A DNA stretch of 22,487 nucleotides, taken from NCBI GenBank assembly GCA_040307385.1, contig JAWRJQ010000019.1, forward strand, positions 1 to 22,487. The letters run 5' to 3'. This document shows positions 1-6,030 of the stretch, in pieces. The stretch's first letter is position 1. Each line of letters opens with the position of its first letter. The translations under genes were made by a program, and so were the position numbers. Source of the DNA: RUG721 sp040307385. GTDB taxonomy: Bacteria; Actinomycetota; Coriobacteriia; Coriobacteriales; Atopobiaceae. The notes below the pieces were generated by a model, which saw nothing but the letters and a program-made list of their open reading frames with translations, searched no databases and was not told where the DNA came from.

Positions 1-557
1 GTGATGCCGAAGACGTCCTTGGTCTCGGTGGGCGCGCAGACGTAGTCCGGGTCGATCTGGATGACGTTGTAGGCGCCGTTGCGCTTGGTGGCGAGGATGG
101 CGAGGGCCTCCTCGGTGTAGCCGGGGGCGATGATGCCGTCGGAGACCTCGGGCTTGATGTAGCGGGCCACGTCGGCGTCGCAGATATCGGAGAGGGCCGC
201 GAAGTCGCCGTAGCTCGACATGCGGTCGGCGCCGCGCGCGCGGATGTAGGCGCAGGCGATCGGCGAGGGCTCCGCCATGTCGTCGGGCACGAAGTAGATC
301 TGGCGCTCGACGGCGGAGAGGGGCTTGCCCACGGCGGCGCCGGCGGGCGAGACGTGCTTGAAGCTCGCGGCCGCGGGCATGCCCGTGGCCTCCTTGAGCT
401 CGCGGACGAGCTGCCAGGAGTTGAGGGCGTCGAGGAAGTTGATGAATCCGGGACGTCCCTGCAGCACGGTGACGGGCAGGTTGCTGCCGTCCTTCATGAA
501 GATGCGGGCGGGCTTCTGGTTGGGGTTCATGCCGTACTTGAGCTCGAGTTCTGTCAT
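1..557 (-). CDS. purH: Stand-alone AICAR transformylase (PurH C-terminal domain only), 3' part cut off by window edge
   Basis: Transfers a formyl group from 10-formyl-THF to AICAR ribotide (ZMP), the penultimate step of de novo purine synthesis in the cytoplasm. The visible 185 residues begin with KYGMNPNQ (residues 7-14), which matches the LRYGENPHQ motif at the start of the transformylase domain of PurH. SFKHVSPAG (65-73) contains the catalytic Lys-His pair (K67, H68), and DRMSSYGDFAALSD follows later. The protein therefore starts where the transformylase domain starts: the N-terminal MGS-like IMP cyclohydrolase domain of fused PurH is absent. The ATG at 557 is preceded by AAGGAG at 6 nt and directly by an in-frame TGA, so the start is firm. 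The end lies beyond base 1. The missing cyclohydrolase step is supplied by the separate gene at 2634-3287. Family assignment is confident from motifs; completeness of the C-terminus cannot be judged. Confidence 0.9.
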   Translation of the reverse strand, partial: MTELELKYGMNPNQKPARIFMKDGSNLPVTVLQGRPGFINFLDALNSWQLVRELKEATGMPAAASFKHVSPAGAAVGKPLSAVERQIYFVPDDMAEPSPIACAYIRARGADRMSSYGDFAALSDICDADVARYIKPEVSDGIIAPGYTEEALAILATKRNGAYNVIQIDPDYVCAPTETKDVFGI

Positions 558-686
558 TCAAGTCTCCTTCTTGGCCGGGGTGCACATCGATGAGGACACG
601 TTCCGCGATAATTCGAAAAACCTGATATAACCATGGTAAAGCCCATTCTGGTAGCCGCTCAAGTCAACTTTGCCTGCTAGTTTCAT
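558..686 (-). CDS. Possible 42-residue upstream ORF abutting the AICAR transformylase gene
   Basis: An ATG at 686 is preceded by GGAGG at 8 nt and opens a 42-codon frame. It ends in TGA at 558-560, immediately before and in frame with the ATG of the transformylase gene (stop and start codons directly adjacent). The predicted peptide begins MKLAGKVDLSGYQNGLYHGY and resembles no family I know. It could be a translationally coupled leader peptide. Against it: the region is AT-rich, and a possible extended -10 (TGG then TTATAT, 625-633) inside the frame could be the true purH promoter, in which case the ORF would not be fully transcribed. Low confidence. Confidence 0.2.
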   Translation of the reverse strand: MKLAGKVDLSGYQNGLYHGYIRFFELSRNVSSSMCTPAKKET

Positions 687-961
687 TTGACGATACCTCC
701 ATCTTGCGGCGAACGTCTCTTGCTAGTGCGGCGAATGGTGCGTTGCTCATCATACTGCTCGGCTCAGGAAGCAATGGAACGATATGTTGTATGGAGGGAT
801 TTGTAAGAGGAAAGCTGGAGAAGTGACCTTAGGAGCGAGTCATCCGATTGTCCTGCATAGGCGAAAGCATATATATTCCCGTATGCATTCGGAGCCCGCC
901 AAAAGAGGGCGGGCTCCGAATGGCCTTCAAATAACGAGGTGTGCCACTGATGTCTCTCGGC
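687..961. other. AT-richer non-coding gap
   Basis: Apart from the hairpin at 887-921, I see no convincing gene or RNA in this stretch between the transformylase leader and the exported-protein gene. A 79-codon open frame on the plus strand (784-1023) runs through the hairpin and into the end of the neighbouring gene, lacks family resemblance and is probably not coding. The base composition is visibly lower in G+C than the purine genes on either side and joins the AT-rich segment that continues to about 2630. Confidence 0.5.
887..921. terminator. Perfect 14-bp hairpin, probable transcription terminator
   Basis: The arms ATTCGGAGCCCGCC (887-900) and GGCGGGCTCCGAAT (908-921) are perfectly complementary around a 7-nt loop (AAAAGAG). 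It lies about 40 bp past the stop codon of the minus-strand exported-protein gene, so termination of that gene is the natural reading. No clear U-run follows on either strand, which weakens the call as an intrinsic terminator; it may work as a processed or bidirectional stem. Confidence 0.6.
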
Positions 962-1519
962 TTAGGATATGTAGTTTGCTCCAGATGCGTAAAACTCAGC
1001 GTAAGCATCAAAGCCAATATTGATGTTTGATAGTACGGTTACCACACCAGAGCAATATACAGCTAGAGTCCTGCCTCCATCGATAATGGTTCTACTGTAG
1101 TAGGCGTTGCTAACGGTTCCGGTTGTAAAATAAGCATAGACATTATTGACTGCGCTTATCCGGTTTGGCGAACCGCTAACTACATTGTATACCGCAGCTA
1201 CATGAAGATAATTCGGGAGCGGCGCCGTGTAGATGTACTTCGTGGCAACACTTGTAATAGCGCCTCTCAAGTTCTCCTCGTCTTGATTTGGTTCAAGTAG
1301 CTCGCCCGTCTCAATCGTGGCACCCTCTTGCAATGCCTGTTCTTCTGCCTGTTTCCACATCTGGTAGGCAAGGGTTTCGGTGGGTGCATTGTCTTCCGAT
1401 AAAAGCGCGTTTCCCTCTGAGGGTGAGATGATCAATGATGAGAAAGCGGCTAGTCCTGCTGCGAGAAAAAAACGTCGTGTCACGTTGGCAGATATCTTCT
1501 GTGGTGTTACGGTGCTCAT
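962..1519 (-). CDS. Putative exported protein of unknown function with Tat-like signal
   Basis: A 185-residue protein I do not recognise. The start at 1519 is chosen because AAAGGAT sits 7 nt upstream; a longer frame from 1564 has no comparable site. Residues about 14-38 read TRRFFLAAGLAAFSSLIIS, a basic twin-Arg start followed by a hydrophobic core, then a likely cleavage region near residues 38-40, so export through Tat or Sec is probable. The mature part has an acidic, Glu/Gln-rich stretch (about 45-85) and then a Tyr/Asn/Val/Ala-rich, probably beta-rich region ending GANYIS. The latter is reminiscent of small secreted proteins carrying domains of unknown function. Its codon use is AT-richer than the purine genes. 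A candidate -10 (TATAAA on the minus strand, 1566-1571) lies about 47 bp upstream of the start, and repeated TCTAC/GTAGA half-sites lie further upstream. It may be controlled by the membrane XRE protein encoded just upstream. Function is unknown. Confidence 0.7.
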   Translation of the reverse strand: MSTVTPQKISANVTRRFFLAAGLAAFSSLIISPSEGNALLSEDNAPTETLAYQMWKQAEEQALQEGATIETGELLEPNQDEENLRGAITSVATKYIYTAPLPNYLHVAAVYNVVSGSPNRISAVNNVYAYFTTGTVSNAYYSRTIIDGGRTLAVYCSGVVTVLSNINIGFDAYAEFYASGANYIS

Positions 1520-1565
1520 ACAGTATCCTTTCGTGACGTGCCTGACTGGAGAGCGCTCACGCATC

Positions 1566-1571
1566 TTTATA
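1566..1571 (-). promoter_or_regulatory. Candidate -10 element of the exported-protein gene
   Basis: The minus strand reads TATAAA here, about 47 bp upstream of the chosen start codon at 1519. No good -35 hexamer is seen at 16-18 bp, which would fit a promoter that needs an activator bound at the half-sites around 1609-1653. Confidence 0.4.
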
Positions 1572-1606
1572 GCCTATTTGGATGGCATGCATTGAGAAGC
1601 TGAAGA

Positions 1607-1655
1607 TGTCTACAAAGATATTGGCTGGTAGAGACTACTCTACGAATCGTAGACA
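1607..1655. promoter_or_regulatory. Cluster of TCTAC/GTAGA half-sites, candidate operator
   Basis: Four half-sites occur in about 50 bp: TCTAC at 1609, GTAGA at 1628, TCTAC at 1639 and GTAGA at 1649. They form nested inverted repeats: GTAGAG-ACTA-CTCTAC (1628-1643), TCTACGA-A-TCGTAGA (1639-1653) and the outer pair TGTCTAC/GTAGACA (1607-1613, 1649-1655). The cluster is in the 140-bp gap between the 3' end of the XRE gene and the promoter of the exported-protein gene. The likely ligand is the XRE protein (inference). The short stem could instead serve as a weak terminator for the XRE gene. Confidence 0.45.
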
Positions 1656-1659
1656 CCGT

Positions 1660-2433
1660 TTAGGACCTACCGCCACCTCTTAACGGATGCCGGCGAATAC
1701 CTTGCAACGCACCAAGGATGAGCCAGATGAATAACGGGCACATGTTGACTGCGAGGGGGACAAACGAGAGTACATAGAAAAGCCTCGGCTGTAGGGGCGG
1801 AAGAACGTATGCGGTAAAACCTGTCATGCAGATTCCAAGCATCAGTATCGAGATCGGCTCCGGTCTTGTGGCTGCAAATAAAGAGTTACGGCGATATGTC
1901 TCCCTTCGTATCAGTAATCGGGAGGCTATTCGTCCTATACAGAAGAGCGATAATGGGACGCCGAAGACGGTGCACCACCCCCACAGGATAGAATAAATAG
2001 ACGAGGTGCCTGCGAGTGTCGTGGTGACGCTTGGCGGAATCATCATAAAGGCAATCATGCAAATCGCCAGTACAATCTCAAAGAACGGAAGCCTGGTCAG
2101 GATTCGTCCCAGAATGCCAATCTCGTTGCTCTCTTTGCCACTAGTTCCTTTCGCGTCAGAACTGCCTGTTGACGATGCTTGCACATGCGCAGGTTCTTGA
2201 GGTGCGGGAGTCGATCGGTTTTGCTCAGCAGAGGGGTTCATTAGGTCGGAGACATCTAGGTGGAGGGCCTTGGCAAGAGGCATCCATAGCGTTGCATCGG
2301 GAAAACCTCTGCCGCATTCCCACCGGCTAATCGTCTTTGGAGTGACTTGAATCATTGCAGCAAGCTCTGCCTGAGTGAGCCCCAAGGATTGACGCTGCGA
2401 CGCGACCCTCTTTCCGAAGCTCCTAGCATCCAT
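1660..2433 (-). CDS. XRE-family HTH regulator with four C-terminal membrane segments
   Basis: The 257-residue product has a Cro/C1-type helix-turn-helix at residues about 5-62: FGKRVASQRQSLGLTQAELA, then VTPKTISRWECGRGFPD. This is followed by a polar Ser/Pro/Gln-rich linker (about 68-100) and four hydrophobic segments (about 112-135, 145-168, 190-212 and 217-242). It is therefore a DNA-binding protein tethered to the membrane, an arrangement common in Gram-positive anaerobes, usually of unknown signal. The ATG at 2433 follows a G-rich ribosome-binding stretch (GGGGGGTG). It lies in the AT-rich segment between the two purine genes and is upstream of, and co-directional with, the exported-protein gene it might control. 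The C-terminal segments match no sensor domain I can name. Confidence 0.85.
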   Translation of the reverse strand: MDARSFGKRVASQRQSLGLTQAELAAMIQVTPKTISRWECGRGFPDATLWMPLAKALHLDVSDLMNPSAEQNRSTPAPQEPAHVQASSTGSSDAKGTSGKESNEIGILGRILTRLPFFEIVLAICMIAFMMIPPSVTTTLAGTSSIYSILWGWCTVFGVPLSLFCIGRIASRLLIRRETYRRNSLFAATRPEPISILMLGICMTGFTAYVLPPLQPRLFYVLSFVPLAVNMCPLFIWLILGALQGIRRHPLRGGGRS

Positions 2434-2476
2434 AATTCACCCCCCGACTGTTATACCGACAAGACATCATGCCAAT

Positions 2477-2504
2477 ATAATAGCCGCCCCAAGCTTGGCA
2501 GTAA
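2477..2504 (-). promoter_or_regulatory. Candidate promoter of the XRE regulator gene
   Basis: On the minus strand TTACTG (2499-2504) is followed after 16 bp by TATTAT (2477-2482), about 44 bp upstream of the start codon at 2433. The rest of the 200-bp gap to 2633 shows no gene. Confidence 0.4.
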
Positions 2505-2596
2505 GGAGCGGCTGAGTCTACTAATCATAGATATAGGAGCAGAATCTTCCGCATATTACTATGCGCTGCGATTCTATCAACTAGCTGGGGTTTGAA

Positions 2597-2619
2597 GGAG
2601 CCTCCCCGAAGAGCGCTCC
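2597..2619 (-). terminator. Possible terminator hairpin after the IMP cyclohydrolase gene
   Basis: GGAGCCTC (2597-2604) can pair with GAG-C-GCTCC (2611-2619), leaving one bulged base and a 6-nt loop. It lies 15 bp past the stop codon. Only a short T-containing tail follows on the minus strand, so the support is moderate. Confidence 0.4.
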
Positions 2620-2633
2620 AAAGTGTTTGGCTG

Positions 2634-3287
2634 CTAATCCCCGAGGTGCTTGTTGAAGAGCTTGACCTCGCCGGCGACGTTGGCATACATCGAGACCTTG
2701 TTGTCGTCGTTCAAAGCCGCCCAGACCTCGTCCGCGCCTGCCAGCTCGACGGGGATGGGCTCGCCGGCGAAGCTCGGCAGCGGGTTGCCGTCGCCCACGT
2801 AGGTGGAGATGAAATAGCCTGTGCCCGCCTCGGCGCCCTCGTAGGCGAAGAACTCGCGCAGGCAGCGGCCGGACTCATCCTGGCGCTTGAGGATGGAGAG
2901 CTCGAAGCGTCCGTCTGCCTTCAGGATGGCGGAGATGCGCGGGGTGTAGTTGGGTGCATCGGGCTCGTACTCGCGGGCCATGCAGCCGCGGCGGAAGCAG
3001 CCCTTCTCGACGATGGTGTCGGTCTGGTCGCCGTTGGTCACGACGAGCTTGTTGTCCATGGTGCGCACGGGGTGGTAGATGATGAGGGAGGGATCCTCGA
3101 CGAGCTCGGGCTTAAAGGCCTCGGTCTGGATGCCGTCCTCGGTGAGCGAGAAGATGCGGTTGCGGCTGTTGGCGCTGCGCCCCATGATCCAGTAATACAC
3201 GACGGGCGCGCCCTCGGCGTTTGCGCCCACCACGATACCGCGACCGGGGTAGGGGTTGTTCTCGAGCAACTCGACGAGCTTCTTCAT
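2634..3287 (-). CDS. purO: IMP cyclohydrolase, PurO-like stand-alone family
   Basis: Closes the purine ring of FAICAR to give IMP, the last step of de novo IMP synthesis. The 217-residue product begins MKKLVELLENNPYPGRGIVV and continues with GANAEGAPVVYYWIMGRS and NSRNRIF, the N-terminal pattern of the PurO-type IMP cyclohydrolase family. It also has FRRGCMAREYEPDAPNYTPRI in mid-protein, again typical of that family. It is unrelated to the MGS-like cyclohydrolase half of fused PurH. The start at 3287 has GAGGAG 7 nt upstream; an upstream-extended frame (to 3383) would run through the riboswitch terminator and is rejected. The leader carries a ZTP riboswitch, so expression should rise when ZMP/ZTP accumulates. 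The partner transformylase is at 1-557. Functional call is confident at family level. Confidence 0.88.
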   Translation of the reverse strand: MKKLVELLENNPYPGRGIVVGANAEGAPVVYYWIMGRSANSRNRIFSLTEDGIQTEAFKPELVEDPSLIIYHPVRTMDNKLVVTNGDQTDTIVEKGCFRRGCMAREYEPDAPNYTPRISAILKADGRFELSILKRQDESGRCLREFFAYEGAEAGTGYFISTYVGDGNPLPSFAGEPIPVELAGADEVWAALNDDNKVSMYANVAGEVKLFNKHLGD

Positions 3288-3319
3288 GGGCGCTCCTCTC
3301 TGCCGGCGTGACCCGAACG

Positions 3320-3358
3320 AAAAAGGCAAGCCATATCTTTGCGAAGAGATGACTTGCC
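3320..3358 (-). terminator. Intrinsic terminator of the ZTP riboswitch
   Basis: On the minus strand GGCAAG (3353-3358) pairs with CTTGCC (3325-3330). Further pairing continues inside (ATG/CAT, AAGA/TCTT in plus-strand terms, with two mismatches) around a 4-nt loop, and five T residues follow directly. It lies between the aptamer and the start codon. It would also stop read-through from the CoA-disulfide reductase gene upstream. Confidence 0.85.
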
Positions 3359-3430
3359 CAGACGGTCGGCGTATGTTGTGCACGCTGTTCCCCCGCGGTT
3401 GTCCGCGAATCTCCGTCAGTCGCAGCGCAC
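3320..3430 (-). ncRNA. ZTP (pfl) riboswitch with terminator expression platform
   Basis: Reading the minus strand from 3430, GUGCGCUG can pair with CAGC(GU)GCAC to form the first helix. Between and after it are the conserved pieces of the ZTP aptamer in order: GACUGACGG; a helix CGCGG-ACAA-CCGCG; GGGGAAC; and CCGUCUGGGCA. The ACGG/CCGU pairing replaces the usual GGCG/CGCC while keeping complementarity. The aptamer's 3' end (GGCAAG, 3353-3358) is also the first arm of the terminator at 3320-3358, the usual ON-switch layout: ligand holds the arm and prevents termination. A -10-like TATCAT (3438-3443) would place the transcript start right at the aptamer. It controls the IMP cyclohydrolase gene. 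ZMP/ZTP is the substrate pool of the enzyme immediately before it. Confidence 0.88.
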
Positions 3431-3437
3431 GTATACG

Positions 3438-3443
3438 ATGATA
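3438..3443 (-). promoter_or_regulatory. Candidate -10 of the riboswitch transcript
   Basis: TATCAT on the minus strand lies 7 bp before the first base of the aptamer helix at 3430, the expected distance to a transcription start. No clear -35 hexamer was found. Confidence 0.4.
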
Positions 3444-3517
3444 CCTGTTGCGCGTGCGCCGCGTGCACGAGAACAGCGCCTTTCACGCGTTTTTTCCGCA
3501 GGCGGAAGCGGATGCGG

Positions 3518-5224
3518 CTAGCGCTTCTCCTCGATCGTCGCCGTGCGCGCGGCGACATCTTCGTGCGTGGTGCTCCAGAACGCGGCGCCCGCAGGATAGA
3601 CGCTCACGTTGGCGAACCCTTTCTGCATGAGGATGCGCGCGGCGTTGTAGGCGCGCACGCCTACGGCGCACGAGGTGATCGTGGGACGCGTGGGATCGAG
3701 CTCGCCCGTACGTGCGCGGAGCTGCCCGAGCGGGATGTTCACCGCGCCCGCAAACGCCAGCCGCTCGCACTCGCGCGGCTCGCGCACATCGACGACCTGC
3801 ACGTTCTCAACGGTATCGGGTTCGTTCCACGCGGCCACGCGCACAAGGCCCGCCATCTGGTTCTCGGCGGTGAATCCGGCCATGTTCACGGGATCCTTGG
3901 CACTCGAGAAGGGCGGCGCGTAGGCCGGCTCGAGCTCGGTGAGATCGTCCACCGTGCCGCCCGCGCGCAGCACCACGGCCAGCGTGTCGATGCGCTTGTC
4001 CACGCCCTCGAAGCCGACGATCTGTGCGCCGAGCAGCCTGCCCGACGGCAGCGCGTAGAGCACCTTGAGCGTCAGGGGCTTGGCGCCGGGGTAGTAGCCC
4101 GCATGGCTGTTCTGGCGCACGATCACGAAGTCGTAGTCGCGCTCGCGCTCCATGCCGCGCGCGATGAGGGCTCTTTCGTTGGCGCCCGTAGTTGCGGCGG
4201 CGAGGTCGAAGACCTTGGCGATGGAGGTTCCCTGCGTGCCCCGGTAGCTGCGGTTCGCACCGCAGATGTTGTCGGCGGCCATGCGGCCCTGCTTGTTGGC
4301 GGGACCGGCGAGCGGCACCATGGCGGGCTCCCCGCTCACGAGGTCGGTAACCTGGATGACATCGCCCACGGCGTAGATGGCGGGATCGCTCGTGCGCAGA
4401 TGCTCGTCCACGATGATGCCGCCGCGCGCGTTGACCTCGAGGCCGGCGGCCTGGGCAAGCGAGCTGTTGGGGCGCACGCCGATTGCGAGGATCACGATGT
4501 CGGCCACGAGACGCGTGCCGCTTGCCAGCGTGACGGCGACGCGGGCGTCCAGGTCCTCGAAGGATGCCACGCCGTCGTCCAGATGCAGCGCCACGCCGTT
4601 GTCGAGCAGGTGCTCATGCACCAGCTGTGCAAGCTCGAAATCGAGCGGGGCCATGACCTGGCTCTGCGCCTCCACAACGGTGACATCGAGGCCTGCGGCA
4701 TGCAGGTTCTCGGCCATCTCCAGACCGATGAACCCACCGCCCACCACGATGGCCGATGAGGCCGGACCCGTGTGCGCATCGCCCGCGATGAGGGCGCGGA
4801 TCTGGTCGGCGTCGGGCACGGTCCAGATCGTGCGGATACGCGGCGCATCGATGCCGGGGATGGGCGGGCGCAGGGGCACGGATCCCGTGGAGAGAACCAG
4901 GGTATCGTAGGACTCGACGTAGGTTCTCCCGGTTGCGTGGTCGGTCACCGCGACGGTCTTGGCCGTACGGTCGATGGCGGTGGCCTCGTGCTCCACGCGC
5001 ACGTCAATGTTGTAGCGCGACCGCATGACCTCGGGCGTGAGCAGCAGCAGCGTGTTGCGCTCGGCGATCACGCCGCCCACATGATAGGGGAGGCCGCAGT
5101 TGGCAAACGAGATGTACGGGCCCTTTTCGAGCAGGACGATCTGAGCGTCCTCAGCGAGCCTGCGGAGACGCGCAGCACAGCTTGCGCCTCCCGCAACGCC
5201 GCCGACGATGACGGTCTTCGCCAT
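3518..5224 (-). CDS. CoA-disulfide / persulfide reductase with C-terminal rhodanese domain
   Basis: A cytoplasmic FAD- and NAD(P)H-dependent flavoprotein of 568 residues. The N-terminal FAD motif is VGGVAGGASCAARLRR (7-22). The redox cysteine is C43 in ISFANCGLPYHVGG, the single-Cys active site of CoA-disulfide reductases and related NADH oxidases. A second dinucleotide motif, VVGGGFIGLEMAENL, follows near 160, and the dimerisation domain lies at about 330-445. Residues about 465-555 form a rhodanese domain with active loop CAVGVR (C519). The order matches CoADR-RHD/NADH-dependent persulfide or polysulfide reductases, which use CoA to reduce disulfides, persulfides or sulfur. The start at 5224 has AAAGGAG 7 nt upstream. 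Much longer frames upstream run antisense to the next gene and are rejected. It is divergent from the LUD gene across a 114-bp gap with a 9-bp inverted repeat. Exact substrate is not determinable from sequence. Confidence 0.9.
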   Translation of the reverse strand: MAKTVIVGGVAGGASCAARLRRLAEDAQIVLLEKGPYISFANCGLPYHVGGVIAERNTLLLLTPEVMRSRYNIDVRVEHEATAIDRTAKTVAVTDHATGRTYVESYDTLVLSTGSVPLRPPIPGIDAPRIRTIWTVPDADQIRALIAGDAHTGPASSAIVVGGGFIGLEMAENLHAAGLDVTVVEAQSQVMAPLDFELAQLVHEHLLDNGVALHLDDGVASFEDLDARVAVTLASGTRLVADIVILAIGVRPNSSLAQAAGLEVNARGGIIVDEHLRTSDPAIYAVGDVIQVTDLVSGEPAMVPLAGPANKQGRMAADNICGANRSYRGTQGTSIAKVFDLAAATTGANERALIARGMERERDYDFVIVRQNSHAGYYPGAKPLTLKVLYALPSGRLLGAQIVGFEGVDKRIDTLAVVLRAGGTVDDLTELEPAYAPPFSSAKDPVNMAGFTAENQMAGLVRVAAWNEPDTVENVQVVDVREPRECERLAFAGAVNIPLGQLRARTGELDPTRPTITSCAVGVRAYNAARILMQKGFANVSVYPAGAAFWSTTHEDVAARTATIEEKR

Positions 5225-5261
5225 ATTCACTCCTTTTGTTCGAACGTGCGCGGATGCGGGA

Positions 5262-5305
5262 CTCCATTGTCGCACGGCACCTCGCGCACGGGGTCTACAA
5301 TGGAG
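5262..5305. promoter_or_regulatory. Symmetric divergent promoter/operator, 9-bp inverted repeat
   Basis: CTCCATTGT (5262-5270) and ACAATGGAG (5297-5305) are perfect inverted copies, 26 bp apart, in the gap between divergent genes. Each arm contains a -10-like hexamer facing its own gene: TACAAT (5296-5301) toward the LUD gene and GACAAT on the minus strand (5266-5271) toward the reductase. The arms may thus be two promoters, an operator, or both. Confidence 0.4.
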
Positions 5306-5338
5306 ATGACACTGCATCTGCGCAAAGGGGGAAGTGCG

Positions 5339-5968
5339 ATGGACGCGAACGTAATCAAACGAAACGAACTGCTTGCGAACACGGTGATCAAGGGGCTGAG
5401 CTCGCGCAACATGTGCGGCTACTATGCGGAGAATGCCGAGGAGGCTGTCAAGATCGCCCTTGGGCTCATCCCCGAGGGATCGACGGTCACTATGGGCGGC
5501 GCCATGAGCGCGCACGAGATTGGCCTCGTGGATGCCATCAAGAACGGCAACTATACCTTCATCGACCGCGATGCGTACGAGGATAAGCGTGCCGCCATGC
5601 TGATGGCATACGACGCCGACGTGTTCCTCTCGAGCGCCAACGCCATGACCAACGATGGCGTGATCGTCAATATCGACGGCAACGCCAACCGCGTGTCTGC
5701 CATCGCGCAGGGCCCCAAGAAGGTCGTCATGATCGTGGGCATGAATAAGATCTGCGACGACGTCGACGGTGCCATGAAGCGCGCCCGCAACGTGGCGGCG
5801 CCGATCAACGCGCAGCGGTTCGGCCTCAACACGCCGTGCACCAAGACGGGTGCCTGCGCAAACTGCAAGTCGCCCGATACCATCTGCTGCCAGTTCCTCA
5901 TCACGCGCTTCTCGCGCCATGCAGGGCGCATCCACGTGATCCTGGTCAACGAGGTGCTGGGATTCTAA
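5339..5968 (+). CDS. LUD-domain (lactate-utilization-type) protein
   Basis: A 209-residue single-domain protein of the LUD (LutB/LutC-related, YkgG) superfamily. Family features are TVTMGGAMSAHEIGL (49-63), the DVFLSSANAMTNDGVIVNID stretch (about 95-114), the GPKKVVMIVGMNKI strand, and a C-terminal Cys cluster C167-x5-C173-x2-C176-x6-C183-C184, ending RIHVILVNEVLGF. These short LUD proteins are common in anaerobic Firmicutes and Coriobacteriia. Their biochemical role is unclear; relatives LutABC take part in lactate oxidation, but LutA and LutB are not seen here. The Cys cluster probably binds a metal or Fe-S centre (inference). The start at 5339 follows AAAGGGGGAA; an in-frame upstream region has no such site. 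It is first in the plus-strand run, 62 bp before the flavoenzyme gene. Confidence 0.88.
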   Translation: MDANVIKRNELLANTVIKGLSSRNMCGYYAENAEEAVKIALGLIPEGSTVTMGGAMSAHEIGLVDAIKNGNYTFIDRDAYEDKRAAMLMAYDADVFLSSANAMTNDGVIVNIDGNANRVSAIAQGPKKVVMIVGMNKICDDVDGAMKRARNVAAPINAQRFGLNTPCTKTGACANCKSPDTICCQFLITRFSRHAGRIHVILVNEVLGF

Positions 5969-6030
5969 GTCGGTCGAGGGTTCTCAGCTGGCCGACGTTG
6001 TGGACGGACGCATCGGAGAGGGGAGAGGGT

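Noticed and set aside
784..1023. 79-codon plus-strand frame in the AT-rich gap
   Set aside because: It crosses the 14-bp hairpin, overlaps the end of the exported-protein gene and has no protein-family character.
3494..3507. TTCCGC-AG-GCGGAA hairpin after the CoA-disulfide reductase stop
   Set aside because: On the minus strand it is followed by A residues, not T, so it is not an intrinsic terminator for that gene.
3512..4759. Long plus-strand open frame antisense to the CoA-disulfide reductase
   Set aside because: Its Arg/His/Gly/Ala-rich sequence has no family resemblance, and the opposite strand carries clear flavoprotein motifs; it is a by-product of high-GC codon use.
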